From the NCBI GenBank assembly GCA_021229015.1, contig CM037778.1:10574956-10638955 (forward strand): a stretch of 64,000 nt of DNA, in the 5' to 3' direction. The notes below the pieces were generated by a model. It searched no databases. It worked only from the letters and a program-made list of their open reading frames with translations, and was not told where the DNA came from. A program made the position numbers and the translations under genes. Of this stretch, positions 45,507 to 57,231 are shown one piece after another (positions within the stretch are counted from its first letter, which is position 1; the number at the start of each line of letters is the position of its first letter). Origin of the DNA: Solen grandis. Lineage: Eukaryota; Mollusca; Bivalvia; Adapedonta; Solenidae.

Positions 45507-46217
45507 ATGAAAATAACGATTCAGCGTTACCGTAAAGAAGAGCAACCCTCAATTATGGTCGTATCTTACGACATACCGCTTCAAAACGTTACGCTGTTGG
45601 AGGTGCTTAATTTCATTAAAAGCAAAATAGACAACTCTATAACCTACAGTAGCGGGTGCCGAAGCGGAGTATGCGGAAGTTGTGCGGTATCGGTTAATAA
45701 TACGCCGCAGTTAGCTTGTGCGTATAAGCCGCGCGAGAGCGATACGATTACCGCTCTTAAAAGATTAGAGGTTTTAAAAGATCTAGTCATCGATCACCAA
45801 AAAGCCCAACAGACTCTAATGAAGGCACAGTCGTGGTTAACGACACCGGCTAAAAACAAGAAGATTAGCCAAACGCAAGCTAAACGAATTGAAGTACAAA
45901 GCGACTGTATCTTATGCGCTTTGTGCTATAGCGCCTGTCCGGTATACGAGGTTAACACAGACTTTATCGGTCCGTTTGCCATGACGCGTGCATGGCGATA
46001 TGCTGCTGATTTACACGAAGAACCTAATAAAAAACGTGTTGAGATATTACAAAAAAACGGAGTATGGGATTGTACGTTATGCGGTGAGTGTACGGCAGCT
46101 TGCCCACAAGGGATCTCTTCTAAAAGCGATATAGAGATGCTACGTAGCAAAAGCGCGCAGCAAGGGTTTATCGATCCTAATTTCGGGGGTTTCGGCAAAG
46201 GAGTCGATTTTTTATAA
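45507..46217 (+). CDS. sdhB: Succinate dehydrogenase/fumarate reductase iron-sulfur subunit
   Basis: A 236-residue electron-transfer subunit. An N-terminal plant-type [2Fe-2S] domain (CRSGVCGSCAVSVN, LACAY) is followed by two C-terminal cluster motifs, CILCALCYSACP and CTLCGECTAACPQG. It should pass electrons between the flavoprotein and a membrane quinone subunit. The next gene is on the other strand, so no anchor (sdhC/D or the SdhE/MfrE type) follows. AAGAAGG lies upstream of the ATG. Confidence 0.9.
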   Translation: MKITIQRYRKEEQPSIMVVSYDIPLQNVTLLEVLNFIKSKIDNSITYSSGCRSGVCGSCAVSVNNTPQLACAYKPRESDTITALKRLEVLKDLVIDHQKAQQTLMKAQSWLTTPAKNKKISQTQAKRIEVQSDCILCALCYSACPVYEVNTDFIGPFAMTRAWRYAADLHEEPNKKRVEILQKNGVWDCTLCGECTAACPQGISSKSDIEMLRSKSAQQGFIDPNFGGFGKGVDFL

Positions 46218-46302
46218 AGCGGCTACCGCAGTAGATGCGGACAAAACACAAAACGGCTATTGAAAGCAAAGATCCGTTACGATAAAAGATTGTTATGCTT
46301 GT

Positions 46303-47325
46303 TTATGAATAAAGTGCCGTTAACTGTTTTTGAATAGCGTCAAATGCTCTTTGGGGAGTAGGTATCGAAGCGTCCGTGTTAAAAATAACGTCGTGTCGAC
46401 CGTCCCTAGGCCAATAACGGTAAGGGGTAGTATAAAAAAATAGTCCCGCCGTGGGGGCATTAACCGAAATTGCCATATTCCTTATTCCCGTATCGTTGCA
46501 AACCACCAAAGATGATTCTGCTAAAAATTTCAACGTCTTGGGTAACGGAAGCGGACTGCGTTTTTGAACGTTCTTAACGCCTTTTTTATCGAAATATTCT
46601 ACTATATCGCCTACCCGTTCATGTAGCCCGGTGCCTTCTAATATGGTGTGTTTATAGTTAGGATACTCGTTGGACATTCGTTCAATTAACTCGATAAAAT
46701 AGGTCCTAGGCCATATTTTTTTATCGCTAGAAGCGCTTAAAAAATAGACAATATAAGCAAAAGAGACCTGTCGGCTATATACAGGATAGGCATAATCAAA
46801 CGGAAAATCGGTTTTTGCGCCGAAGAGATGGAGCATATGCAATAAATTATCCGTTTCGACGATAAAGTCCGAACGTTTAACCGTAGCATCAAACATTAAG
46901 CACTTCATGCCCCGGTAGGGAAACCCTATTTTAAGCTTAGCTCTATTCAAAACAACAAGCCAGCTTGATAACGCCGTGTCTGCCAAATCAAATAAAATAT
47001 CGTGCTCGCCGAGTCGACGAATTTGTTTAAATCGGTGTAATATCGTAGTTCGTTTGTTCTTAATCTTTTTATAAACAACGTGTACCCTATCGACTAAGTC
47101 GGTCGGTGCGCCGTATTGATAAGAGCCGGTAAGGCTTATAGTAATTTTAGCATTAGGGAAAAACCTCCTTAGCTCCGTTAAAAAAGGGCGCAATATAACC
47201 ATATCTCCGGTTGCCGCATGACGAATAACGGCAACGCTTTTTATTCCGTCAGGGGTTAACGACCGTGCTACTTTTAACCCCTTTTTGCTACTCCATGCAC
47301 CTTTTCCCCTAAACCATAGGTTCAT
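46303..47325 (-). CDS. Glycosyltransferase family 9 (heptosyltransferase-like)
   Basis: A 340-residue GT-B enzyme of the ADP-heptose:LPS family. It shows VAVIRHAATGDMVILRPFLTELRRFFPNAKI at the first Rossmann unit and VVCNDTGIRNMAISVNAPTAGLF at the donor site. It should add a sugar to the lipopolysaccharide core from the cytosolic face. It overlaps the upstream glycosyltransferase by 17 bases, so the pair belongs to an LPS operon. Confidence 0.87.
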   Translation of the reverse strand: MNLWFRGKGAWSSKKGLKVARSLTPDGIKSVAVIRHAATGDMVILRPFLTELRRFFPNAKITISLTGSYQYGAPTDLVDRVHVVYKKIKNKRTTILHRFKQIRRLGEHDILFDLADTALSSWLVVLNRAKLKIGFPYRGMKCLMFDATVKRSDFIVETDNLLHMLHLFGAKTDFPFDYAYPVYSRQVSFAYIVYFLSASSDKKIWPRTYFIELIERMSNEYPNYKHTILEGTGLHERVGDIVEYFDKKGVKNVQKRSPLPLPKTLKFLAESSLVVCNDTGIRNMAISVNAPTAGLFFYTTPYRYWPRDGRHDVIFNTDASIPTPQRAFDAIQKQLTALYS

Positions 47326-47929
47326 TATCTATCGCTTTGTTTTTTAAAATTGATTTTAACAGATCAAATTGTCGATCGCTTAAAAACCGTTTTTGTGCTT
47401 TTATCTGCCCTGCGGTAGCTAGCTTTTTAAGTAAAGCAGAGTCGTTATAGAGCCTATTCAATACGTTATATAAGCTCTTTGAAGAGCCCGATTTAAACAA
47501 TAGGCCGGTTTGTTCATCGTCTATAATCTCTAAAACGCCCCCTTTGTCACTGCCTACTACGGTAATGCCCGCTTGCATTGCCTCGATAAGAACCAAGCCA
47601 AATGTTTCAAGCTCGGTGGCCAATACGACTACGTCGCATAACTGCATAAAAGTTTGAGGATGCTTTTGAAATCCCGTAAATATAACCGTTTTATCTAATT
47701 TTTTTGTTTGCAAATCCGCTTTTATAGATGCTAAGTACTTTTCTTGCATGGCGTGTCCGACAATCAACGCTTTAACGTCATTGTTATTTTGTCGCATTTT
47801 TGCCACGGCTTTTATTAGCAGGTGTTGGCCTTTGCCTCTCTCAATGCGTCCGATCAAACCGACGGTAAAACTCCTCTTTAATCCCCATTTTTGTCTTAAA
47901 GAGTCATAGGTTGTTTTAGGTAGCGGATC
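47309..47929 (-). CDS. Glycosyltransferase family 4/1, C-terminal half (cut by gap)
   Basis: The frame is open into the N gap, so the N-terminal acceptor domain is missing. The visible part begins DPLPKTTYDSLRQKWG and contains the donor-binding half: VGLIGRIERGKGQHLLIKA, FTGFQKHPQTFMQLCDVVVLATELETFGLVLIEAMQAG and GVLEIIDDEQTGLLF, with the E-x7-E pattern of retaining GT-B enzymes. It probably works on LPS with the family 9 enzyme that follows. Confidence 0.88.
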   Translation of the reverse strand, partial: DPLPKTTYDSLRQKWGLKRSFTVGLIGRIERGKGQHLLIKAVAKMRQNNNDVKALIVGHAMQEKYLASIKADLQTKKLDKTVIFTGFQKHPQTFMQLCDVVVLATELETFGLVLIEAMQAGITVVGSDKGGVLEIIDDEQTGLLFKSGSSKSLYNVLNRLYNDSALLKKLATAGQIKAQKRFLSDRQFDLLKSILKNKAIDNEPMV

Positions 47930-48029
47930 NNNNNNNNNNNNNNNNNNNNNNNNNNNNNNNNNNNNNNNNNNNNNNNNNNNNNNNNNNNNNNNNNNNNNNN
48001 NNNNNNNNNNNNNNNNNNNNNNNNNNNNN
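47930..48029. other. Scaffold gap of 100 N
   Basis: Exactly 100 undetermined bases, a conventional placeholder length. Left of it the DNA is bacterial and ends GGATC; right of it the DNA is animal. There is no reason to think the two are neighbours in any genome. Confidence 0.98.
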
Positions 48030-48063
48030 TACTTGAAATTTTTCTAAAAATCATTCCGTTTTT

Positions 48064-49096
48064 AGCTCACCTGAGCACTAGTGCTCGGGTGAGCTTTTGT
48101 GATCGCCTTTTGTCCGTCGTGAGTCGTCCGTCGTCCACAAATGCTTGTGAACACTCTAGAGGCCACAGTTTTGGCCCAATCTTCATGAAACTTGTCAGTA
48201 TGTTGTGTACATGATACCTAGGAAGAGTTTGAAATTGGGTCATGTGGGGTCTTAAATTGGGTCAGGGAAAAGGAAATCTAAAGAAAAACCTTGTGAACAC
48301 TTTTGAGGCCACAGTTTTGGCCCAATCTTCATGAAACTTTGTCAGGATGTTTGTCTACATGATATCTCAGATGAGTTTGAAAATGAGTCATGTGGGGTCA
48401 AAAACTAGGTCACCAGGTCAAATCTTAGAAAAATCTTGTGAACACTCTAGAGGCCACAAATTTGGCCCAATCTTCATGAAACTTTGCCAGTATGTTTGTC
48501 TACATGATATCTCGGATGAGTTTGAAATGGGTCATGTTGGGTCAAAAACTAGGTCACTAGGTCAAATCTTAGAAAAACCTTGTTAGCACTCTAGAGGCAA
48601 CAGTTTTGGCCCAGTCTTCATGAAATTTGGTCAGGATGTTTGTCTACATGATATCTTGGATGAGTTTGAAATTGTGTCACTTAGGGTGAAAAACTAGGTC
48701 ACCAGGTCAATTCTTAGAAAAACCTTGTGAACACTTTAGAGACCACAGTTTTAGACAAACCTTAATGTAACTTGGTCAGAATGTTTGTTTACATCAAATC
48801 TCGATGAATTCAAAACTGGGCAACATAGGGTCAAAAAGAAGGTCACCATGGCAAATTTTAGAAAAATCTTGTGAACACTCTAAGGCCTGCATTTTTGTCC
48901 CAGTCTTCATTAAAATGATATGAATGATGACTGCATGAATTCCCATTTGAGTGCAAATTCAGGTAGAATCAAAATCTAGGTCACTTAGTCAAATGTTAGA
49001 AAATCACTTTAGATGCTAGATTTTTTGTCATTATGCCTAACACAGCCATCTTACTCAGGTGAGCGACGCAGGGCCATCTTGGTCCTCCTCTTGTTT
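48064..49096. mobile_element. Hairpin-ended element with a tandem-repeat core, copy 1
   Basis: It opens with a near-perfect 32-base palindrome (AGCTCACCTGAGCAC and its complement, one mismatch, 48064-48095) and closes with CTCAGGTGAGC (49054-49064) and a GGGCCATC segment. Inside are about six diverged 140-150 base units, each containing ACACTCTAGAGGCCACA, TTCATGAAACTT and a GGGTCAAAAACTAGGTCAC segment. Such units are widespread in bivalve genomes (known repeat type, from memory). It has no coding capacity. Confidence 0.75.
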
Positions 49097-50130
49097 CATG
49101 GTTTATTATGAACTCTCAGTTAAATGAAAGTTTAATTTAGGATTTGGCTTGTTCTTGAATATTTAAGGGAAAAAAAAAATTTACATCTAATGCGGAATAC
49201 GGCTCGTATTAAGCCCTTTCTATTTTATCTGAAAAGAAAAAGTTAAAATTGCCAACATTATTTTTAAAAGAATGTCTCAAACAAGGTACGTACAAGGAAG
49301 ACATATGAGTGTAATTTTTCACATGAATGTCCCTTTCATGGTGTTTAAAGGCTATGTCAACTATAAACTACCGTCCATAGTTTCTAATAAGATAACCAAA
49401 ATCAATCAATTTTTTTTTTAAAGTGTTGAAAATTCCTGAAGCATGTGTATTTCCTATGTTTAAAGTTCAGATATGAATACAAACGAAGCAAACGGCCTGA
49501 AAGGATAAATTATGTGGACATAGCCAAGCAGATCACAGACAGTCCCGACACATTTTGGTCGTAGAACATTTGACTGTCGTGATCAACCCGAGATATTGGA
49601 GGCCTCTAGTACCTACCAGATTAGGGAATATTCTTTGAACAGTTTTCAATAGCCTATTTACTTTGTTTACCGGGATATCCATATTTATCACATATTTACC
49701 TACATTATCCTATTCACATAGAGATTTTTATGTACAGTATCATTTGTAAATAATTTCAACAGCGAAGATAATCTCAGGACCGAGTGTATACCGCAGCTTG
49801 AGAACTTTGCACTTGAACACTAGACGAGAGCATGGAAACCCAGACACAGAACATTTTCATGCATACATTACAAAACTTAGAGTCAAAGGCGGTGTAATAT
49901 AGCTTCCAAAACAATCATTATTTTTCTTATCAACGGCATTTTTTGTGTAATGTTTTGTATGGAAAATGTGTCAATATGTCTAAACGGCCTCTCATCTTGA
50001 TGTGCTGTGTGCAAGAAATTCAGTGCATTTCTATGAGATAGATTTATCAATTTTAATCTTGTTCTTGCTTTGTGATTGCAAGGTTGTAAACTTATTTTTA
50101 GAAACAATTTTTTACAACATTTACTAATCC
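49097..50130. other. Host non-coding DNA, nothing recognised
   Basis: AT-rich animal DNA with only short chance frames; no exon-like segment with splice sites and no repeat I can name. Confidence 0.5.
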
Positions 50131-50264
50131 CTCTTGATGGTTCTTGGATTAGACCAGTACTTTTGCACCTTGGAAGGTCATGAAAAATCCTTGCTACCAA
50201 TCAGGGTTAGAACCCATAACCTTCAGATCCATAGTCAGGTATGGTACCACTGGACCATGGTGCC
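50131..50264 (-). mobile_element. tRNA-derived SINE, family 1 copy a
   Basis: On the minus strand it starts with a tRNA-like head (GGCACCATGGTCCAGTGGTA, A-box-like, then GGTTATGGGTTCTAACCC as B box) followed by an unrelated body. It is clearly related to the copy at 58266-58393 over about 130 bases. Confidence 0.7.
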
Positions 50265-52463
50265 ATTGGCCATGTTTATGGGCAAGACCTGAGGTTGATT
50301 CTTTATCCTTCAAATATATGGTAGGCATTTTACCTAGGGACACGAAATGAAATTGTATTCCTTCATACTTAAAATGCCTAAAGTTAAATCCCTTTTCCTG
50401 TCTTACAAAAAGTTTATAATAACTAGTATTAAGGAAAGTTAAAATTCAGCTCAGGAAGTGTAATTTATATTTTTATAATGATGAATTTTAAAAATCAAGC
50501 TTGCTAGGAAAATGCAAAAGTGGAAGGATGAAAAATAAATATTTAAAAGTAATAAAAACTGTAGTTATCAACAGGCGTTCAGCTGTTTATGATAGACACA
50601 AATGAAAGTAAAACAAATGTGAAAAGGCTGGCCTGGTATTTTCAATTATTATGATTATTATTTTTTTTGTTTAAAGAATTTTCATATACATGTAGTTTAA
50701 GATGATGATATCAACCAATTCTTAATATAAATCCTATCATCATTATGTAAAATAAATCTTTTTTAAATTCCAAATGAATACTTTTTCTTTACATTTTCAT
50801 TTTGTTAGTGTTGATGGTTTCTTTTCATATTCACTTTGCTTTTTTGCTGTGCTTTTGATTTGTTTGCTGTTTTGGTTTTTTATCTTTAATTAAACATATT
50901 ATAAAACATAATTATCAATAAAATAACAATATTTAAAAAAAAAAGACTTTGCAATATGGTGAAAGAAATATTCCTACATTTACAACAGCATAAATAAACC
51001 GGAAAACATTTTAACATAAATGTTTTTATTTATTTACTTTTATTTCTGTTTTTCATATATTGATAATAACAATATGCACATAATCACAACAAAAGTATGT
51101 AAACTAATACACATGTATTTTAATTACATATATTTTGTCAATTTCTGGTTTGTTTTAAAAGCAAGTGATCTCATTAGCAAAGTGTAATCAGTTTATTTCA
51201 AAGTGTACTCTTGAAGTTATTCTTTTTTAACATTTGGGATTGTAATAGTTTGAGAAAATTAAAGAAAAATAATGAAAAAGAATAATGAAGTTAAATTGTC
51301 TCTGTGAAACTTGATTATACTTTTAAGGAGGTCACCTGCTTACTGTATTATACCAATATAATTATGTATGATTCATGATAATATCAAAGTCAAAGATTGG
51401 TCTGTTATTAAACATAGTTCAGATGACCTTGACATTTGTAAAACAGCTCCACAGAGTATACATGACCTTGACATTTAATTACTTCCTGCTGGCCTTAGCT
51501 GACCTTTAGTCCCTTGCACCACCCAGAACTTACTGGCAGTTGCAGCATCTGCATCAGTAGGAACAGCATCCTACTGGTTAGGTTTGCAAGTGTGTCTGAT
51601 ATGCAGTTTGTCGTTATTTTACAAATGTACATGTTTTGGAAGAGATTTTAAAAGGCACAGTTCTATTTCAGTGTCGGTATTATTTTTTTCCTCAAAGAAA
51701 AATGTTGCAGAAAAATGTACAACCTTGGTGCAGTTTGTGACAGCATTGTTGTCTGCCATAGCATTTACAATATTTTTGATAAAAAATCAGTTTTAAATAC
51801 TTTACTCATATTTTGTATGCACCATATTTTTTATATGAAATATAGCAGCTATGAACAAATGTGACCTTTACTTTCATTATGGTCCATCCAAAGGTTGCTA
51901 AGTATATAAATTTTATTTGTAAAGCACTATAGATCATTTGAAATTTTATTTATATACGTAAAATTCTATCAATTATGAAAATTTGTTTTCATACACTGAT
52001 GGATATACTACTGTGACCTATTATGGTTTAGAAAGAGCTATCAATATTTAAAGCTTAGAATTCAAATGACAAGGCATTGCAAAATTAATGCTTTTGACAA
52101 TGCACAGATGACACACTGTGTTCAGCCCTACATAATGTCAAAGTGGCGCCACCTATACAGAACTGTCCAAACACCTTGCACCATCATTTTTACAGCTAGA
52201 TTACCCAGCATGCTTCAGTACTGCAGGTGCTTGTCCTGACCATTTAGTTCTAGTGTTCTCCTTTTAGGTCCCTTATTCCCATATGGAATGCCATTTGATG
52301 TTAGATTGATAATTAGATTGATATTTGACACTCAGTTGCATGGTATCTTGGTAAAAAATGCAAGTCATCTTATATTAAAAAAATATAGTTTAAAAATATT
52401 TGTAAGTAACTTATAAATATAAAAAATATATGTAATGTATCAAAGGAAACTCATTGTATTTTA
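50265..52463. other. Host non-coding DNA, nothing recognised
   Basis: Very AT-rich, with homopolymer tracts near 50655 and 50935. Short open frames (for example 51584-51796) lack splice signals or recognisable protein. Confidence 0.5.
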
Positions 52464-53870
52464 AGCTCACCTAACCTCTTTGTGGTCATGGTGAGGATTT
52501 GTGCTGCCTTATGTCCATCGTCTGGGCATCAACAAAATTTTGTTTAAGCAATAGCTGAGTTTCATTTGCTTTGAACCAAACTTGCACATCTTGTATCACC
52601 AGTAGATTTGTGTTCCTTTTTAGTCCCCTACCGGTGTTCACACCGGAGGGGACAATAGGTTTGCCCTCCGTCTGTCCGTCCGTCCGTCCGTGCGTCTGTC
52701 CGTACACACGTAGGGGTACTTACGGGGCTAGGGAACAATGGGTTAGGTTAGCAGCCTTTGATCTTTTCTCTTAAGTGGCTAAAATTGTCCCTTAGGTGGC
52801 TAAAAGAACAATAGAAAGAACAATAGGATAGCCACACAAGTATACCTGCGTTAGGACGTCCGTCCGTACGTCCGTCCGTCTGTCTGTCCACTCAAATCTG
52901 GATCCTGCGATAACTTAATAACTAAGCAAGCTAACTTGATGAAACTTGGTTTATGACTAGATGCCAATGTGTAGATTATGCACGTCATTTTATTTTTGTT
53001 CTTCGACTAAAATTGTGGTTGCTATGGTGACGAAAATAGTGAAAATATGGCAAAAAATGGGATCCCGCGATTACTAAGCAAGCTAACTTGATGAAACTTG
53101 GTATATGACTAGATGGCAATGTGTAGATTATGCACTAAAATTGTGGTTGCTATGGTAACGGAAATAGTGAAAATATGGCAAAAAATGGGATTGATTACCA
53201 TATTGAGGCAAGGTGGAGCCGGTAGGGGACTTTATGTGTTGCATACAACACCAGTTACTTGGCCTGATCCCATCATGTGGTACAGAGTTATGGCCCCTGA
53301 AAGAGCCAAAACAGGCATATTTTGCCTAGTTTATATGAAAGCAGTTTCATTTTTTGATTGATCTGAACGTAGCTTGCATATATCACCAGTAGATTTTGTT
53401 TCTTTTCTGACGTGGCTCAATCCAATCATGCAATTCAGAGTTATGGCCCCTGAAAGGGGTAAAACAGGTATACTTTGCCTTGTCTGCATTATAGCAGTTT
53501 CATTTCTGATTTTATTTGATTTAAACCAAATTTACACAGGAATTGTATCACCAGTAGATCAAGGTGCCTAACTTGAGGTGTCCTGATACCATCTTGTGTT
53601 ACAGAGTTACGGCCCCTGCGCATGGTGATGGTTTTATTTTATTTCAAGAAAATTATACGAAACATTGACCAGAAAAAGATATTGGTTCCCTAGCTCCTTG
53701 AACTGGTTAGATACAGTCATGAGCTCCAGAGTTATGGCCCTTTAAAGGCAAAAATAGGCATATTTTGCCATCTGCAGGCTATTGATTTCTTTTTTATTTG
53801 ATTTCAATGAAACTCTCTTAATACATGAGACTCAGGTGAGTGATTTAGGGCCGTCATGGCCCGCTTGTTT
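52464..53870. mobile_element. Hairpin-ended element, copy 2, carrying a nested insertion
   Basis: It begins AGCTCACCTAA and ends CTCAGGTGAG followed by GGGCCGTCATGGCCC, matching copies 1 and 3. Its core is a different set of roughly 150-base units marked by CAGAGTTATGGCCCCTGAAAG (near 53285, 53435, 53605 and 53727). A second element (52622-53231) interrupts it. Confidence 0.7.
52622..53231. mobile_element. Nested terminal-inverted-repeat element
   Basis: Ends AGTCCCCTACCGG (52622 on) and CCGGTAGGGGACT (to 53231) are perfect inverted repeats of 13 bases. The left end also folds on itself (CCCCTACCGGTG with CACCGGAGGGG). Inside are GTCCGTCCG tracts and a duplicated unit of about 150 bases starting at GCAAGCTAACTTGATGAAAC. 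It is a non-autonomous, MITE-like element with no transposase. Confidence 0.75.
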
Positions 53871-56800
53871 TCAAAGTAATAAATTTACTTGATAAAGGTT
53901 TCTAATGGCATGTTTTAATAATTGACAAGAGTATTCAGTTTATATGAAGTTTGCATACTTTAACAATGAAAATGCAGATAGAGTTTTGAAAAGAAAATAA
54001 AATCCTGATTCTGCGTCAGTGATGATTGGACAAAGTGCATATAGCAACTGTTGCTAGGCCTGCAGTGGAGAGCTACCTCTTTGCATCCTTTTTCAGACAG
54101 ACAAAGCATGCATCCCCTCCAACAATTTACTTGTCATATTGATCTAAACCAGGAACGTAATATTGTACTGTAATTTCAGCAGTATTTTGAAAAACAAACA
54201 TGGTGAGCTTGAATTATTATCATTTTGAAACAGGAAGTTTTTTTCATATATATATTTACATTTGTAAAAATAACAAATAACTCAATTAATTTAATGGAAG
54301 TTGTTTTTCTAGATTTACAATGTCCTACATGGTACATTTATTTTTGACATTTGGCATTGTAAAATTTTGCTCTGAAGGAGTTGGTATTTTATGTCCTTTT
54401 TAATTTCCTTTGTAGACCCCAACATTTATACAATGCCCTTATTTGTAGTTTTTCAGGATCATTTGACATTTATACATACATGAAACCTTTATGCCATATA
54501 CTTTGTTTAAACATTTTCCTTTCATTTCACTTTATAACCTCCATTTTTAGCACACTAAGTAATCAAAAGTAGTATACAGAAATATAAACTGCTGTAAAAA
54601 GTGCATACTTTTATGATGAATTTGTTTTTTTTAGATGCACATAATTTAGGTAGAAATTATAAAGGATTGCATATTATAATTTAACACTGTAAAATGGCAC
54701 CTGGTATATTTATCACATTCTTTAGCATGACACAATAGGCAAGGGAACAATATGACAAGTGATATACCCACATGCTCACAGTGAACTCACAAGGGCATCT
54801 TTGGTGAAGTACTCTTCTCTTTTAGAAGGAAAGTTTAGTTAGGTTCCATTGATTGTTTGGAAGTTTTGTTTGATGTAACTTCCTGTCAATCTTTTATTTT
54901 TTGCTGGCAGTTATGTTACCACAATAAATCATTGTTATATATATTGCAAGCATAAAACCATTATTATTTACTCTAAAATTGTTAGTGGAAAAATGAAATG
55001 TTCATTTGTATACATTTTGTACAATATGTCAGAGATATTCGGAATAAATTTTCTGATCAAACATAAGCTTTCAAATTATACATGCAAGTCTCCTGTCCTA
55101 AAGATTTAGAAAAGGGGAGGTAACTTTTCTTAGTTCACTGTGAGCATGATTGAACCACAATACTGACCTTGACCTTGTGCAAGCCTTCCCTGCATCTTGA
55201 CCTTTAAGGTCAGGTAGATATAGTGGTTTTCCCCCTCATAGTTGACCACTGAGATAATGTGACCACTGGTCAAGTGTGCAGAGAAGGCAGACACAGTGGA
55301 TCCCACTTGGTGGGGGTATGAGGTGACCCCCATGTTTGACCCTGGTTCCCTGTTGCCCACCCACCTGAGGGCATGGAGCTTTATGGCACTGGTTGACTGA
55401 CCCCACCTGCATGTAACCAGGCTTACCTGTATTTAGTCACACCTGTTTGAAACAAACACCATCACTATATTTACAAATTAGTGAGATAAATAAAATGGGC
55501 AAATATATACACTCCACTGTCGAGACTTTTTTTTATATAGTTTTTGGAGCATTGTTCTCTCTTTAACATTTGTATACAGGCATTTTTTGGATTTTTTATT
55601 CATGTTCAGAAAACTCTCAGGAGATTAATATTGTCATATTGTCAAAAGTGGTAGAAGAAGTAATTTTAAATGGTAAGAATTGGTTTCTTTATCAGTTGAA
55701 AATTTTCAAGAAAAAAATGTTTACTCAATTATGCCTTTTATCCAAGAAATGAGTAAAGATCTTTGGTACCATTGTCATTCATGTGGCAATAGGCATCATA
55801 GCAATACTGTTTATATGGTTGGGAAGTATACACTTTGTGACATAATGTTCTTTGCAATTGTCTTGCCTTGTCATAATAAGTATATTTTGCATGGTATATA
55901 CCTACTGTATCTATATCTTACTGAACACGCATATTCGTATTGGAAAGTAAAGCATGAACGTTATTATCTATGGCCTAACTAAATGTAGCCATTTTATATA
56001 AATTGGTCGTAGTGGAATGATAGTTTTTTTGCAATGGATGGTGGTAGAAGACTCTATCATTACTGTGTAGAATGTTTGTAGAGATTTGATATATTTAGCT
56101 GGGACAAAGCATTTATAATAGATGGTGGAGTGTGTATAGAGTAATTATTACAGCATAGTATATCTAACAAATGCCACATAACACCAGACATGAGCGTGTA
56201 CAATATCTATGTGTCTGTCTGTCTGCCTTTGTGTTTGTGTACATGTTGCTTTTTGCATACTTTAGATCTTATAACGAGGTCTCACGCATTTCTCTAGTTA
56301 TACAAGAAGCCAGCTGGCAACTCTAGTGAACACTGAACACTCCCTGCTCCAGGACAGTGATGCCCCCTGGTGGTGACTTAGTTCACATGCTGTTCAATGT
56401 TTGTTTGTGTTGTACTGTTGTGGTTGTTTGTCAGACGTGTGTGTGATATTAGTTATTGTCTTAACATACAAAATTACTGTCATTGTATTAAATGTCCTTA
56501 CATGAAAAACAGATTTGACATAAACATTCCTGGCTGATCCCTATATACTTGAACAAAGACTTATTTTCAATAAATTATATTTAAATTTGTATCTTTCATA
56601 AAATATTCAAGATTTAATTTTATGTTTGACTTGTTACTGCGATACAGTGTATTAATAAAAATGATATTTGATAATTTCACAGTGGAAATTATAAATATAT
56701 AATTTTGGTCTTTCTAACTTAACTTAAAAAGAATTTTTTTAATATTTTTGTGGAAAATGCAATATCTTATTTCATCTCATGAACTTCAAAAATTGATTGT

Positions 56801-57160
56801 CACAAGTGGCATTATAAGCCACTCAGGAGAAATTAATTTTCAAAGTTCACTCGATAAAAAAATATACCGATAGCATTTTCCACAAAAATGAACAAATTTT
56901 CTCTATATTATTGTGCTTTCAAATGATACTCTATCACTCTGATATGATCTTTGACAATTTATAGTAATTTTGGCAATATTTAGCAATTAAACTCTGCCAT
57001 ATACTTTTTTCTTCTTCAAAAAATCTGATTCCATAGAATATTTTAATATGGCTTCAGATTTAGGACATTGAAATACCACTCAGTTACTTTCAATACGATG
57101 TTATCACCTCATAGCTTATCATCTATATTCAATGTAAACAGTATACCGAATTTCATTTTG
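53871..57160. other. Host non-coding DNA with one GC-richer segment
   Basis: Mostly AT-rich and featureless. Around 55130-55440 the base composition is richer in G+C and the minus strand has a 76-codon open frame (ending SVVNYEGENHYIYLTLKVK). It lacks convincing splice sites, so it is not called as an exon. Confidence 0.45.
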
Positions 57161-57231
57161 TCTCAAATAGACATCATCTCCAAATGACTGAAATACTGTA
57201 GGTGGGACGTTAAACCCAACAAACAAACAAA
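57161..57231 (+). mobile_element. SINE 3' tail fragment, family 2
   Basis: It contains CTGAAATACTGTAGGTGGGA and a CAAACAAACAAA end, matching the tail of the element at 58551-58860. Only the last 70 bases remain. Confidence 0.65.

Noticed and set aside
1..47929. Lateral transfer of a 48-kb bacterial block into the animal genome
   Set aside because: The block is dense and mostly intact, includes a full ribosomal operon and tRNAs, contains no host repeats, and meets the host DNA only across a 100-N gap. A scaffolding join explains this more simply.
50190..50264. Host tRNA gene
   Set aside because: The cloverleaf is incomplete and the same segment with a shared body recurs at 58266-58393, so it is a SINE head.
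51584..51796. 70-codon host open frame with a hydrophobic end
   Set aside because: No splice signals, AT-biased composition and no recognisable protein; chance frame.
52486..52774. Open frames across the GTCCGTCCG tracts
   Set aside because: They arise from the simple repeat inside the nested mobile element.
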